Source of the DNA: Symbiodinium natans
Taxonomy: Eukaryota > Sar > Dinophyceae > Suessiales > Symbiodiniaceae
Reading direction: 5' to 3'
Length of the DNA: 64,000 bases
Assembly: GCA_905221605.1 (NCBI GenBank)
Contig: CAJNDS010002368.1
Location: forward strand, 362,501-426,500
In this document: positions 9,719 to 20,434 of the stretch, piece by piece
Numbering within the stretch: the first letter of the stretch is position 1
Layout: the number at the start of each line of letters is the position of its first letter
Notes under the pieces: model-generated
Seen by the model: the letters and a program-made list of their open reading frames with translations, nothing else
The model's database searches: none
Told to the model about the DNA's origin: nothing
Made by a program: the position numbers and the translations under genes

Positions 9719-9795
9719 CCTGGTACATCTGCGCCAGGGTCTGCCGGTGCCGGGCCGAGGTGTCGGCACCGATGAACTTCGACATGGAGCCTCGG
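9719..9795 (-). other. Exon-like island, minus strand
   Basis: Read on the minus strand, this island between telomere-type arrays gives an open, balanced peptide (GSMSKFIGADTSARHRQTLA and a few more residues) with GC-rich third positions. It is bounded by a gag acceptor-like edge and a GC donor-like edge. It could be a short exon or a captured exon fragment; no family is recognised. Confidence 0.35.
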
Positions 9796-10808
9796 GTTTA
9801 GGGTTTAGGGTTTAGGGTTTCGGGTTTAGGGTTTCGGGTTTAGGGTTTGGAGTTTAGGTTTGGGGTTTGGGGTTTAGGGTTTTGGGTTGGACCGTGAACC
9901 CAAAGAACAGCAAACCCCTTAATCCCTCCCCCGAATACTAAACCCCCGTGCTCCCAATTAATCAAATACTCCATTCCAGAAAATAGTGTGTGGGGAATAT
10001 TTGATATTGGAAAGGGGGGGGGGGGGTAGAGGGGTCGGTTGCTATTATAGGGAGAAGGTGGTTAAACCATTGGGGCGCTCGGGGTACTGGGAAGTAAGAC
10101 GCGGGGCCGCAGTCCCGTCCCGCGGTCGGAGAAAAGGCTTTCAGGGTTCATAGGGTTTAGGGTTCAGGGCTCATAGGGTTTATAGGGCTTACGAGGGTTT
10201 TTCACGGGCTTTGGGGATGGGGTGTATATGGCTTGTGGGGTCCCTAGGGTGACTACAAGGCTTAGAGGGTTCATAGGGCTCAGAAGTCCAGTAGGTGCCC
10301 GGCAAACCTTAATGGGAAAAGTGGGTGTAGGATTTAGGGTTTAGGGTTTACGGTTTAGGGTTTGGGGTTTAGGGGGTTGGGGGGTTTAGGGTTTCGGGTC
10401 ACCAAACCACCGAAACCCTTCCAAACCTGGACCAGCGCATTCAGTCGCGTCAGCGTCCTCCAGGCAAAGCAACCCCAAGACGCTGCTTTTGAAGCTTCAA
10501 ATTTCTACTTGGGTGGTTGTCAGAACTATGGGCCCTGTTTGGATCCATATTAGAATACGGCACCTAATATTTAGGGTACCCCAAAAGGGATCATACCTTT
10601 GACAACCAGCCACTTTGCAAGAAGCAGGGTCGATTTAAGAAACTGGCTTTAGGGTTTAGGACGCGCATGAATACCCTAAACCCCCCCCACCCTAGGCCCT
10701 AAGCCTCAAACCCTCAACCCGGTTTTAAACCAAACTCTTAAAAACCTCTAAACCTCTAAACCGCTAACCCGCTAAACCGCTAAACCCTAAACCCTAAAGC
10801 CCAAAACG

Positions 10809-10893
10809 CAACCTTCGCCTCCATCCCTAAGGAGCACGCGGGTCACGCCGCCCTTGGTCTTGTTCTTGCTAGGGCCTCGGGCACGGCCAAGCG
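10809..10893 (-). other. Exon-like island, minus strand
   Basis: The minus strand reads a basic peptide including RARGPSKNKTKGGVTRVLLR with normal codon structure, flanked on both sides by telomere-type repeats. It is a candidate exon or exon fragment; function unknown. Confidence 0.33.
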
Positions 10894-11007
10894 TTTGGGG
10901 TTCAGGGTTTAGGGGGTACTGGCAGTAGGACTAAGACTCAAACCTTTCACCCTGAAACCCTTAACCCCCCAAAACCCAAAACCCTAAAACCCCGAAACCT
11001 AAACCCT

Positions 11008-11105
11008 AAAAACCCCTAAAACCCCTAAAACCCCTAAAACCCCTAAAACCCCTAAAACCCCTAAAACCCCTAAAACCCCTAAAACCCTAAAACCCTAAAA
11101 CCCTG
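11008..11105 (-). repeat. CCCCTAAAA 9-mer array
   Basis: About nine tandem copies of CCCCTAAAA pass into CCCTAAAA near 11085. It is a homogeneous variant array distinct from its neighbours. Confidence 0.85.
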
Positions 11106-11179
11106 AATCTCTAAGGGCTTTGGGTTTCTATCCGTTTGGGGGCATTGCGGCTTCAGGGACAACAGGATGGACCCTTTGA

Positions 11180-11295
11180 ATGGTTTAGGGTTTAGGGTTT
11201 AGGGTTAGGGTTTAGGGTTTAGGGTTTAGGGTTTAGGGTTTAGGGTTTAGGGTTTTGGGTTTAGGGTTTAGGGTTTAGGGTTTAGGGTTTAGGGC
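11180..11295 (+). repeat. TTTAGGG array
   Basis: About 16 near-perfect TTTAGGG units, with one GGGTTAGGG and one GGGTTTTGGG variant. Confidence 0.9.
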
Positions 11296-11862
11296 TATCT
11301 GTAGGGTTCAGGGATTTGGGGCTGGTACTAGGGTCTTACGGGGTGCAAGGATGAAGGGCCCCTTCTAGGGGTGCCTCCGCCCTCAGCCCTAAACAAACGT
11401 ATTTCGGGTACTTATAGCCCTACTCAGGGCTTAGGGTTTGGGGTTTAGGGTTTAGGGTTTCGGGTAACTGCCAATGAACCTCCTTAAAGTAGCGGCCCTA
11501 ACCCTCCTTTCGGGTGCCTATAGCCCTACTCAGAACTACCAATGAACCTCCTCCAAGTAGCCCTGAACCCTAAAAACCCAGAGCCCCAGAACCCCGAAAC
11601 CCCGAAAACCCAAAACCCCAAAACCCCAAACCCCCCAACCCCAAAACCCTAAAACCCTGCAACCATGAAACCCCAGAACCCTGAAGCCCTGAAACCCTGC
11701 AACCCTAGAACCCTACAACCCCTAAAACCCTGAAACCCTAAAACCGTAAAAGCCTACAGTCCTCCTAGTAGCCCTAAACCCAAAACCCAAAACCCAAAAC
11801 CCTAAACCCTTTGTGCCCCCGCGCCCAAGTCGCCCAGCTGGCTGCTCAGTCTGGCCTTGATC

Positions 11863-12425
11863 TGGGGTTTAGGGTTTAGGGTTTAGGGTTTAAGGTTTAG
11901 GGTTTAGGGTGCAGGGTTTAGGGTTTAGGGTTTAGGGTTTAGGGTTTAGGGTTTTAAGGTTTTGGGTTTAGGGTTTTAGGGTTTTAGGGTTTTAGGGTTT
12001 TAGGGTTTTAGGGTTTTAGGGTTTTAGGGTTTTAGGGTTTTAGGGTTTTAGGGTTTTAGGGTTTTAGGGTTTTAGGGTTTTAGGGTTTTAGGGTTTTAGG
12101 GTTTTATGGTTTTAGGGTTTTAGGGTTTTAGGGTTTTAGGGTTTTAGGGTTTTAGGGTTTTAGGGTTTTGGGGTTTTGGGGTTTTGGGGTTTTAGGGTTT
12201 TAGGGTGTGGTGTTGTAGGGTTTAGGGTTTTAGGGTTTTAGGGTTTTTGGTCTAGGGTTTAGGGATTTAGGGTTTTAGGGCTTTAGGGTTTTAGGGTTTT
12301 AGGGTTTTAGGGTTTTAGGATCTTAGGGTTTTAGGGATTTAGGGTTTTAGGGTTTTAGGGTTTTAGGGTTTCAGGGTTTCAGGGTTTTAGGGTTTTAGGG
12401 TTTAGGGGTTTAGGGCTTTAGGGCT
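11863..12425 (+). repeat. TTTAGGG passing into a long TTTTAGGG array
   Basis: About 90 bases of TTTAGGG are followed by about 450 bases dominated by the 8-mer TTTTAGGG, with GGGGTTTT and TTCAGGG variants. TTTTAGGG is the telomere unit of Chlamydomonas-type green algae; here it is just one of several local variants. This is the longest single-variant array in the window. Confidence 0.9.
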
Positions 12426-12941
12426 TCAGGGCTTTAGGGTTGCGGGTTCCGGCTTAGGGCTTGCGGGACTGAATCTGGTCCTGGAGGAACCCCTGGTCCG
12501 AACCCTCTATTTGGGTTGAGGGTTTGGGGCTTTAAGGGTTTTAGGGTTTAGGGTTGAGGGTTGAGGGTTTGGGGTTTTAGTCTCAAGGCTTACGGGACTG
12601 AATTTCGACCCTTGAAAACCCATGGTCCTACCCCTCTGGGTGAGCTAGGGTTCATGGTTCAGGGCTTCGGGTTTAGGCAGACCAGCAGCAGCGCAAACCA
12701 CATCAACAGAGGCTTGGGATTTAAGAGGTGTGAAAGCTCTTGAAGTCTAAACACCCCAAGCCAACGAAGCCTCTCAATACTTAAGCCCTACGGGCAGACA
12801 CGAAGCAGGATTCGAAGCGCCCTGGAAAACAGCTACAATCAATTCTACGGGCAGTTCTCTACCTCTTTGGGGTCCTCTATGTAGTATGGCACTCTTAAAA
12901 GAAGGACCCCCTAAAAGGTGACCCTCATTTAAAGAACTACC

Positions 12942-13072
12942 CATACCCAGACGCCTGGCAGGATCCAAATAGTAGATCCCTTTAAGGTTTCCTTAGAATG
13001 ACCGAATGACCCAATAGTAGTATGGGGGGGTACTACTTTGGGGGTTCTACTTTTTTGGATGTCTGGGTATAG
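12942..13072. mobile_element. Foldback element, family E (GGATCCAAATAGTAG)
   Basis: The left arm (ATACCCAGACGCCTGGCAGG then ATCCAAATAGTAG) pairs imperfectly with the right arm (TTCTACTTTTTTGGAT then GTCTGGGTAT). The centre contains CCTTAGAATGACC and CCCAATAGTAGTA. The copy at 13665-13760 shares arms and centre, which shows a dispersed family; a partial copy is near 56061-56112. Confidence 0.6.
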
Positions 13073-13498
13073 CTCTAGCCACCCGATTTCATCATGACAA
13101 AGCCAGGAGTTAAGCACAACGGAGGGATTGAACTTGTGTGGCACGGTGTCCACAGGCAATACGGCTAGCGCAGCGGGCCCGAATGGCGATAGTGCGACTC
13201 CTAAAGACCCTAAACCCTAAACCCTAAACCCTAAACCCTAAACCCTAGACCCTGGACCCTAAACCCTAAACCCTAAACCCTGAACCCTAAAGCCTACACC
13301 CTAAGTCGAAACAGAAGCACCAAAAGGATCACGATGCGAAGTTCGGGCTTCAGGCAAGGATTTAATGTCTGTGTGTGAGTGTGTGTGTGTGTGTGTGCGT
13401 CGGTCCTTTCATTCTTGGTTGCCCGTTTAAAATAGGGCTCCGAACCAGAACGCAACCCGAAAAGGGGCCATAACCTGTTGGTGTTTCATGTTTAGGTC

Positions 13499-13580
13499 TC
13501 ATGCAGTGCAGAGTGGCTCGCATCTGTCGGGTCCAATTCTGCTTCCACTTCTCGTTCTCCTCGCTCCTGATCGCCGCATG
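13499..13580 (-). other. Exon-like island, minus strand
   Basis: The minus strand reads HAAIRSEENEKWKQNWTRQM and continues RATLHCMR: a hydrophilic, helical-looking peptide with no stops. It lies just before a CCCTAAA array. It is among the most coding-like islands, either a real short exon or a captured fragment. Confidence 0.4.
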
Positions 13581-13664
13581 TCTTGAATAAACCCTAAACC
13601 CTAAACCCTAAACCCTAAACCCTCAACCCTAAACCCTAAACCCTAAACCCTAAACCCTCTTGAA

Positions 13665-13760
13665 AGGATCCAACAAGCCGGTCCCTCCAAGGGTTCCTAA
13701 GAATGACCCCAATAGCAGTAGAGGGCACTACTTGGGGGTTCTACGTTTTGGATCCATGGG
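13665..13760. mobile_element. Foldback element, family E copy
   Basis: It has arms AGGATCCAACAAG and TTCTACGTTTTGGATCC, with a centre sharing TTCCTAAGAATGACCCCAAT with the 12942-13072 copy. It is bracketed on both sides by CCCTAAA arrays. Confidence 0.6.
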
Positions 13761-14663
13761 TTCCAAAACCCTAAACCCTAAACCCTAAACCCTAAGATTG
13801 CATCTTTAGATAATTTCAAGGCCAGCCGAGCATTGTAATCCTCGTGGCATCTCCTAGAAAAGGATCTGGGGTCCAGAGCCCAATCGAATTGGAGCCTAAA
13901 CCCTAGACCCTAAACTCTGGACCCTAAAGCCTTTCGCACCTAAGCCCTAAAGCCTCAAGACCCTTAAAGAACTTGTTCGCGCCTGGCCAGAGACAGCAGT
14001 GCAGGATTCCCAAAGTCAGTGTGCTTTTTTTAGGGAGATCCCTTAAAGGGCTCAGGCCCTTGAAAGGAATTCTGCTATAGTTTGGGTGCATAAGCGGGGA
14101 CCCAAGATATTCGGAAGACCCAAGCGCCTGCGTAGAACTGCACTAAGCCCTAAACCCTAAACCGTAAACCATAAACCCTAAACCCTAAACCGACGAGGTA
14201 TCAGATCTCACAATCAAACCCCTAGCCTGAAGCACCAAGGGTTGAAGCCTAGGATTTAGGGTTCCCTAGGGTTTAGGGTTTAGGGTTGAGGGTTTAGGGT
14301 TTAGGGTCTAGGGTTTAGGGTGGTGCTACGCTCCCCCCCCCCCCTCCCTCCCGCCTGTCTCTCCCCCTCTCTCCCTGAAGTCTGAAGGACATGAGCAAAC
14401 AAAGCCTATCAGAAAATGAAACAACAAAACACACACACACACACACAGAGACATTTTGGTTTAGGGTTTAGGGTTTAGGGTTTAGGGTTTAGGGTTTCGG
14501 GTTTCGGGTTTAGGGACACACACTTTCAAAACAACACTTCAAACAATCACCGAGCAGCAAAACACAATTGACGCCGAACCCTAACTCCCGCACCCTAAAC
14601 AGCCCGCAAATGTAAGAAAACCTAAACCTAACCCGAAACCCTGAACCCTAAATCTTTCACGCC

Positions 14664-14668
14664 AAGCC

Positions 14669-14756
<88 letters not shown>

Positions 14757-14762
14757 ACCCTA
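14664..14762 (-). repeat. CCCTCAA variant array
   Basis: About 14 perfect tandem CCCTCAA units pass abruptly into CCCTAAA. A similar shorter CCCTCAA run occurs at 50355-50395. Confidence 0.92.
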
Positions 14763-14999
14763 CACCCTAAACCCTAAACCCTAAACCCTGAACCCTAGAC
14801 CCTAAACCATAAACCCTAAACCCCAAACCCTAAACCAAAACCCTTCAAAAGCCTACTGCATGGCCTGGCCGACCTGGACTCGACATCCGCATCCTCCGAT
14901 GCCCAGAGTGGAACCCTCTGTTAGAGACATTCTCGAATTATTGGAGGGGTAAGGGTTTAGGGTTTAGGGTCTAGGGTCTAGGGTTTAGGGTTTAGGGTT

Positions 15000-15110
15000 T
15001 TGGAGTTTTTTGAGTTTAGGGCTTAGGGGTTTAGGGGTTTAGGGGTGTAGGGGTTTAGGGGTTTAGGGGTTTAGGGGTTTAGGGGTTTAGGGGTTTAGGG
15101 TTTTGGGGTT
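15000..15110 (+). repeat. TTTAGGGG 8-mer array
   Basis: About ten tandem TTTAGGGG units with minor variants, embedded in TTTAGGG sequence. Confidence 0.85.
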
Positions 15111-15917
15111 TTAGGAGTTTAGGGCTTAGGGTTTAGGGGTTTAGGGGTAAGGGTTTATGGTTTAGGGTTTGTAGGAGACGTTCTTGCAATGGGGTTATAG
15201 GGTTTTGAGGGGTTTAGGGTTTAGGGCTATTGGGTTTTAGGAGTTTAGGGTTTAGGATTATTCTTGAATTACAGAGTTTTAGGGTTTCAGGAGTTTCGGG
15301 TTGATTGGAGTGTGTGGCACATTCGAACATTTGGCAGCATGGCTTCGTGTTGGTCGTTTCGAAGCCCTAAGCCCTAAACCCTAGACCCTAGACCCTAAAC
15401 CCTAAACCCAAACCCTAACTCCTAGACTCTACACCCTAAACCCTAAACCCCGTTGTGTTGAAGGGAAAATCAACACATTCCAGTGGCCTGCCTGGAATAA
15501 AAGTGCGAATCAACAACAACTTATAGGGTCTTTAAGGGAACCTCCACCCTCCACCACCCCTACCCCCACCCCCCCCCACCCCCCCTCCCCCCGCCCCCCA
15601 CCCACCCCGCAAAGAAGTAAAAATGTAATCAGAAGTAACAAATGCAAAACCTTCAAATTTAGGGTCTAAAGCCTTGCTTGGTCAAGCCGGGTTTGTCGAC
15701 TGTATGCATATGTGCATGTATATACATCTTTCTTAGATGTAAATAGGTTGATATGATGTGTATATCTACATATATATTTATATTTTTATATTTATGCGCG
15801 TGAATCTGAACTTGCGTGTTATCTATACTTGCGCTTCTACAATAGGGGGCTCTCAAGAACTTCATGCCTCCTCACCTTCTGTACCTAAGGAAGCCGACAA
15901 CGGGTGCCGTAGCAATC

Positions 15918-16052
15918 CCTAAACCCTAAACCGTGAACCCTAAACCCTGAACCCTGAACCCTGAACCCTAAACCCTAAACCCTAAACCCTAAACCCTAAA
16001 CCCTAAACCCTAAACCCTAAACCCTAAACCCTAAACCCTAAACCCTAAACCG
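15918..16052 (-). repeat. CCCTAAA array
   Basis: About 19 units, nearly perfect after an initial CCCTGAA-type part. Confidence 0.92.
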
Positions 16053-16135
16053 CAACAAAAACACAGCGCAGGGTGGGGCTCTCCAGGCGGGGTTCAGGGC
16101 CAGAGCACCTGGAGTTTGGTAGGGTTTGAAATTTG

Positions 16136-16267
16136 AGGGTTGAGGGTTTAGGGGGTTTAGGGGGTTTAGGGGGTTTAGGGGGTTTAGGGGGTTTAGGGGG
16201 TTTAGGGGGTTTAGGGGGTTTAGGGGGTTTAGGGGGTTTAGGGGGTTTAGGGGGTTTAGGGTTGAGG
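16136..16267 (+). repeat. TTTAGGGGG 9-mer array
   Basis: About 13 perfect copies of TTTAGGGGG, flanked by GGGTTGAGGG at both edges. The 9-base unit keeps all frames open, which explains the (PLN)n, (KPP)n and (GLG)n open frames here; these are not genes. Confidence 0.93.
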
Positions 16268-16699
16268 GTGCCAAACAAGACATCCTCATCTTTGGACCCT
16301 CAACGACCTAAACTTAAACCTTAGCCCCTGGTCCCTAAACTCTGTCGCCATCGAACCTTCACACCTGGTGTTCCTTTATGGTCCCTCTGTAGCTATACTA
16401 CAGTAACCCCTAAAACCCTATTGTAGTTATTGAGGCCCCTCTACTAGTCCACCTAAGCCCAAAAAAGGAAAATTCGCATACAACATGTCCCAGGACTTGC
16501 CGAGAGGATGTGCGATGCTCTTCAAAGAACTGTCTGCTGGGCTTCGAGGTTGTTTGGGTTTAGGATCTAGGGTTTAGGGTGTGTTGGCCTACTTCCGTAC
16601 CACACAGCCGCAGAAGGCTTTAAGACATATTCGATTGTCACTTGCCGCTATTTCAGGAAGCTGACAGATTCTGCGTGAACAAAGATGTGTTCATCCCAG

Positions 16700-16865
16700 A
16701 CTTGGAGGTTCACGGGTAGTTATAGGTAGAGTTATAGGTGCCCTGAATAAGTGTAAGAGTATATGCGTATATTAGAATAGTCGGTGCCCTAAAAAAAGGT
16801 TCTAGCCAGTTATGCTCTTAGCTACCTTACTTATCACCCCACTTCTAACTACCCATGAACCAAGC
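16700..16865. mobile_element. Foldback element, family A copy
   Basis: Starts CTTGGAGGTTCACGGGTAG and ends in the reverse-complement arm CTAACTACCCATGAACCAAG. The interior has GTTATAGGTGCCCTGAATAA and its partner on the right side. Confidence 0.7.
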
Positions 16866-18895
16866 AACTGTGTGTGGGATTTAAGGCATCGGCTCCACTT
16901 CTTTTGCTCGTAAGCACATTGAATACCACCAAAGGCTGCAAGCAACTGAAGCACATGGAAAAACCGTTGTGCTGGTTCAACACACCTGTCATCACGACTC
17001 ACCGCTCAAACATGCCCTAAACCCCGTAACCCCTAACCCCTCGCCCCTAAACCAAACCGTCATCCTACACCCCCGAACTCTGCAGCATACACCCAAAAAC
17101 TAAGAGACCCGACTCTCCAGTCAGAACCCTGCTTGAAGGTTCACGGGTATCTATAACTGTAGGGTCAGAAGTACACGTACACACCCACTACAACTCTACT
17201 TCTTCTTGTCTCCTCTCCAGACTACACGCTAATCCCCAATGCAGAAGGTCTATCGGTAGTCCTAAGCCCTAAACCCCAAACCCTAACCCCTAAACCCTAA
17301 ACCCCTAAACCCAAAACCCTAAACCCCAGACCCTACACCCCAAACCCCAAACCCCTAAATCCTACTTCTTTTAAAGCCATTCTGAGGGCACAAACTCGCA
17401 AAGCGACAAATAGCTCACAACTCCACAGCCCTGAAACCCCTGAGTCATGACTAGGGTTTAGGGTTTAGGGTTTAGGGTTCAGGGTTTAGGGTTCAGGGTT
17501 TAGGGTTTAGGGGTTTAGGGGTTTGGGGGATTAGGGTGTAAGAGTTTGGGGTTTAGGGGTTTAGGGTTCAGGGTTTAGCGCAACCCTACACCCCCACCCC
17601 CCCCCCCCCCCCCACCCCCACCCCCGCCACCCCCCCGCCCCCCCCCCAGCCCGCTCGCAAATTTGAACATGCTGCCTGCATTCCCTTTCAGAATTTAACG
17701 CTAGAGGGGGACTGCTTAACATTTGGGGAAGGATGCATGAACCCTAAACCCCAAACTTGAAAGGGAAAGGGGAAAAAGGGGGCTTCGCTTGTGAGTCGGG
17801 GCTTCAAAGCTTTGGAGGTTTAGGATTCAGGGTCTGGGGTTCCCAGGGTTTAGGGTTTAGGGTTTAGGGTTTAAGGTTTTGCGGAGGCTGGTGAGGATGG
17901 AGGCTTCACAAACTCAACTCAAAAGACACCCGACACACGAGTCACGACGACACGAATGCGAGGGTTTGGTTTCGTCTTGTCCGAACCCTTGAGGGGGTTC
18001 TGGGGCTTTGTAGCAGATTAGACTTGGTGCGCCCTCAGCGTCTTTACAGCTGAAGCAAGAGGGCTCCCTTTCAAAGAAGGCATAAGGGCACCATAAAAAG
18101 AGCCCATGAAACTACCCTTAAACCCTAAACCCTAAACCCTAAACCTCGCAGCTGTGTGGACCCCACGGCTTCGATGAAAGTTTCGTGCCAGGTCATAATG
18201 CAAAAAAAACCGTAGCATGGTATAACAGCGTAAAAAACATGAGAACATAAATTATGTAAACAATTTGATACTGCAATAGCATGCGAATATGAAAGGACAA
18301 CCAAAATCTACTTGATGGCGTGAGACACAATACTGTAATAACATGGATAAACTGCTTCAATAAAAATAAAAATGCTATAGTGATGTAAAGATATAATGAT
18401 TGATATATTGATAGATGACTGCAATACAATATACAATATTACCATGATACAGTCATAAAACAAGAGAGTAATACCCTAATACAATATGTAAAATATGATA
18501 GTATCTTAATCACATAAACATACAACCATGCTATTTTAACATGTTAACATAATACCATAATTGCATAGCGATATACTAACAGAATATTGCAGCATTCTAA
18601 CACGATAATCAGAAAACCGAAATATACAAAATGCCATCATATCACACGAGATAGTATAAACAAACATAGTACAAAACATAGAAAAGAGGCACCGTGCAAC
18701 AATACTGGGTGAAAGGTTTGCTTCTTTTCGTGGGGACGCTACCAAGACAGGCAGGAGGCGAGAGCTGCGAGCGGGCAGAGGGAATTCGCTGTGTAGAACA
18801 GCTGCGGACAGAAGCACCAACACCTAGCTGAAATCCTAAACCCTACACCCTCACCTTAAACCCTAAACTCCACACCCTACACCCTAAACCATCGC

Positions 18896-19018
18896 GATGC
18901 CAGGTTTGGAAAGTTCGAACAGGTCAGGAGATCTGCTGACACTGTGCCGCAGGAGTTGGCTGACATGCAACCAATCGGAGCCGTCAGGCTTGGTAGCCCA
19001 GTAATGCTACTACAATAA
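18896..19018 (+). other. Exon-like island, plus strand
   Basis: A 40-codon open frame ending in TAA at 19016-19018, containing FEQVRRSADTVPQELADMQP, with codon usage like an exon. It follows CCCTAAA-type repeats directly. The longer minus-strand frame across the same bases looks less coding-like. Identity unknown. Confidence 0.35.
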
Positions 19019-19391
19019 GAGCACCCTTTTTTGGGATTGGTCACTTGATAGGGGAACCTTGAACCCAAAGAGGGAAAGGGGTACCTCTGGGCTACCAAGT
19101 AGGGTTCCGGTTTAGCTGTAAATACGGTGCCCCTGAGCTCAAAGGTAGAGCGCATGAAAGTCACCAAAATGAATGAAATTTCCCCGGGTATGTGCGCAAG
19201 TGTCGGCGGAGTGCTTGGGTGGTTCAGGTTTTCGCAGTCTGGGGGGAAGCCGCTCATGCCAGATCACATGAGCCAGGTGTGTTAGGGTCTAGGGTCTAGG
19301 GTCTCGGGTCTCGGGTCTCGGGTCTCGGGTCTCGGGTCTCGGGTCTAGGGTCTAGGGTTTAGGGTTTAGGGTTTGGGGGGTGCGGGCGCTG

Positions 19392-19512
19392 CTTGAAGGT
19401 TCATGGGTAGTTACATGTTGGGCTAGAGGCAGCCTAAATACGGTTAGAAGCAGCTGTAAGTATAGATACCCCACTTATAACCACGCTCATATCTACCCAT
19501 GAACCTCCAACT
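19392..19512. mobile_element. Foldback element, family A copy
   Basis: Left arm CTTGAAGGTTCATGGGTAG, right arm CTACCCATGAACCTCCAA: a full-length copy of about 121 bases. Confidence 0.72.
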
Positions 19513-20225
19513 GAGGTGCTAGGGTTCACCCTAAACCCTAAACCCTAAAAGCTAAAGAGCATAGTTGGGTATCTAAGGGTACCTAACCATTGCAAACACA
19601 CAAAGTTCGGCAGTTTCAGATGAGCTTCGGAGCTGTGGTGGTTTAGGCCTTACGCCCTAAACCCTAAGCCCTAAACCCTAAACCCTAAACCCTAAACCCC
19701 AAACCCCAAACCCCAAACCGCAAACCAATCTGGCACAACTCCTTTGGCATGACATGAATCAAAGCCTTGCGCCTTGGACTTCAAGGGACACGAGGAGGGA
19801 CCCCTGGAAGGGACCCGTCATCCTCTTACCCTACGAAGAGGGTCTAGGGTTTAGGGTTCAGGGTTCAGGGTTTAGGGTACTGTGAAACCCTAAATCTTAC
19901 GAACCACAACATATACCTGATATTCACAATCCAGTAAGACTCCCCCCCCAACAAAAAAACCTGAACTAACCGTAGGCTCTTTACTCTGCGTATACAAGTT
20001 GCACCCAAGATCATAGGACTAAAGGGGGGAACCCGTATAAGGGACCTTCGGGGTGATGTAGAGTTTAGGGTTCAAACGGGTTTAGGGTTCAGTAAAACCC
20101 TAAACCCTAAACTTTAGACCCATGACACAGTCCGGGGGTCCCGGAAAAAGGTCCCTCCTAGGAAAGGCTAAGTTCTATCTGCAAGACCATACGTCCAAGG
20201 AACATGGACCCAAGTCTCCAAGGTT

Positions 20226-20330
20226 CGGTTTAGGGTTTAGGGTTTAGGGTTTAGGGTTTAGGGTTTAGGGTTTAGGGTTTAGGGTTTAGGGTTTAGGGTT
20301 TAGGGTTTAGGGTTTAGGGTTTAGGGTTTG
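20226..20330 (+). repeat. TTTAGGG array
   Basis: About 15 perfect TTTAGGG units with no variants. Confidence 0.94.
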
Positions 20331-20362
20331 CTGTGATAGGGCGTAGGTGCTGTGAAGGTTAG

Positions 20363-20434
20363 GTTTCGGAACCAGCTCGAAAGCTTCGTGAGGTGCGAAG
20401 AGCAGCTTTGGCCCGATTGTGGAGGGCCATCTAA
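20363..20434 (+). other. Exon-like island with a diverged paralogue at 34857-34930
   Basis: After a ggttag acceptor-like edge, the + strand reads VSEPARKLREVRRAALARLW, then RAI and a stop. The minus strand at 34857-34930 carries a related sequence reading LRKRRAAVARLWRVI. The two share a long near-identical DNA stretch, and differences in this frame are silent or conservative, which supports coding origin. No family is recognised. Confidence 0.42.

Larger units (their letters stand above)
9161..12760. repeat. Telomere-type block 1: mostly degenerate, then TTTTAGGG
   Basis: Contains degenerate CCCTAAA/CCCCAAA (9520-9715), TTTAGGG (9795-9890), CCCCTAAAA 9-mers (about 11008-11090), TTTAGGG (11180-11295), degenerate CCCTAAAA (11565-11810) and a long TTTTAGGG stretch to about 12420. 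Partial family A foldback ends lie at 9265-9306, 11395-11485 and 11512-11566. Exon-like islands are at 9719-9795 and 10809-10893. The unique DNA at 9900-10330 holds a diverged family C foldback (9918-10030) with a G run at 10013-10026. Confidence 0.7.
12761..16270. repeat. Telomere-type block 2
   Basis: Arrays: CCCTAAA at 13203-13300, 13588-13660, 13768-13796 and 14763-14840; TTTAGGG at 14262-14325 and 14460-14515; CCCTCAA at 14664-14762; mixed TTTAGGG/TTTAGGGG at 14950-15180; CCCTAAA at 15365-15450 and 15918-16052. Microsatellites (GT)n at about 13371-13398 and (AC)n at about 14430-14447. Family E foldbacks are at 12942-13072 and 13665-13760. The stretch 15460-15915 holds a C-rich run (15541-15610) and an AT-rich segment but no gene. 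Confidence 0.7.
16271..20330. repeat. Telomere-type block 3, with an AT-rich segment
   Basis: Sparse arrays at 17265-17370, 17452-17580, 17845-17880, 18118-18150, 19283-19375 (with GGGTCTC 7-mers), 19650-19725 and 20226-20330. Family A foldbacks are at 16700-16865 and 19392-19512, with a partial at 17132-17180. A C-rich tract is at 17590-17650. The segment 18190-18540 is strikingly AT-rich with scattered ATAACATG-like words and no credible gene. An exon-like island lies at 18896-19018. Confidence 0.65.

Noticed and set aside
12774..13159. Minus-strand open frames of 64 and 76 residues
   Set aside because: They cross a family E foldback element and show no coding-like periodicity.
16038..16324. 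Open frames with (PLN)n, (KPP)n and (GLG)n
   Set aside because: They arise because the TTTAGGGGG unit is nine bases long and free of stops in these frames.
18193..18429. 78-residue hydrophobic minus-strand frame (possible membrane protein)
   Set aside because: It lies in an AT-rich, word-repetitive island; Leu/Tyr/Phe/Ile content follows from base composition, with no start context or neighbour support.
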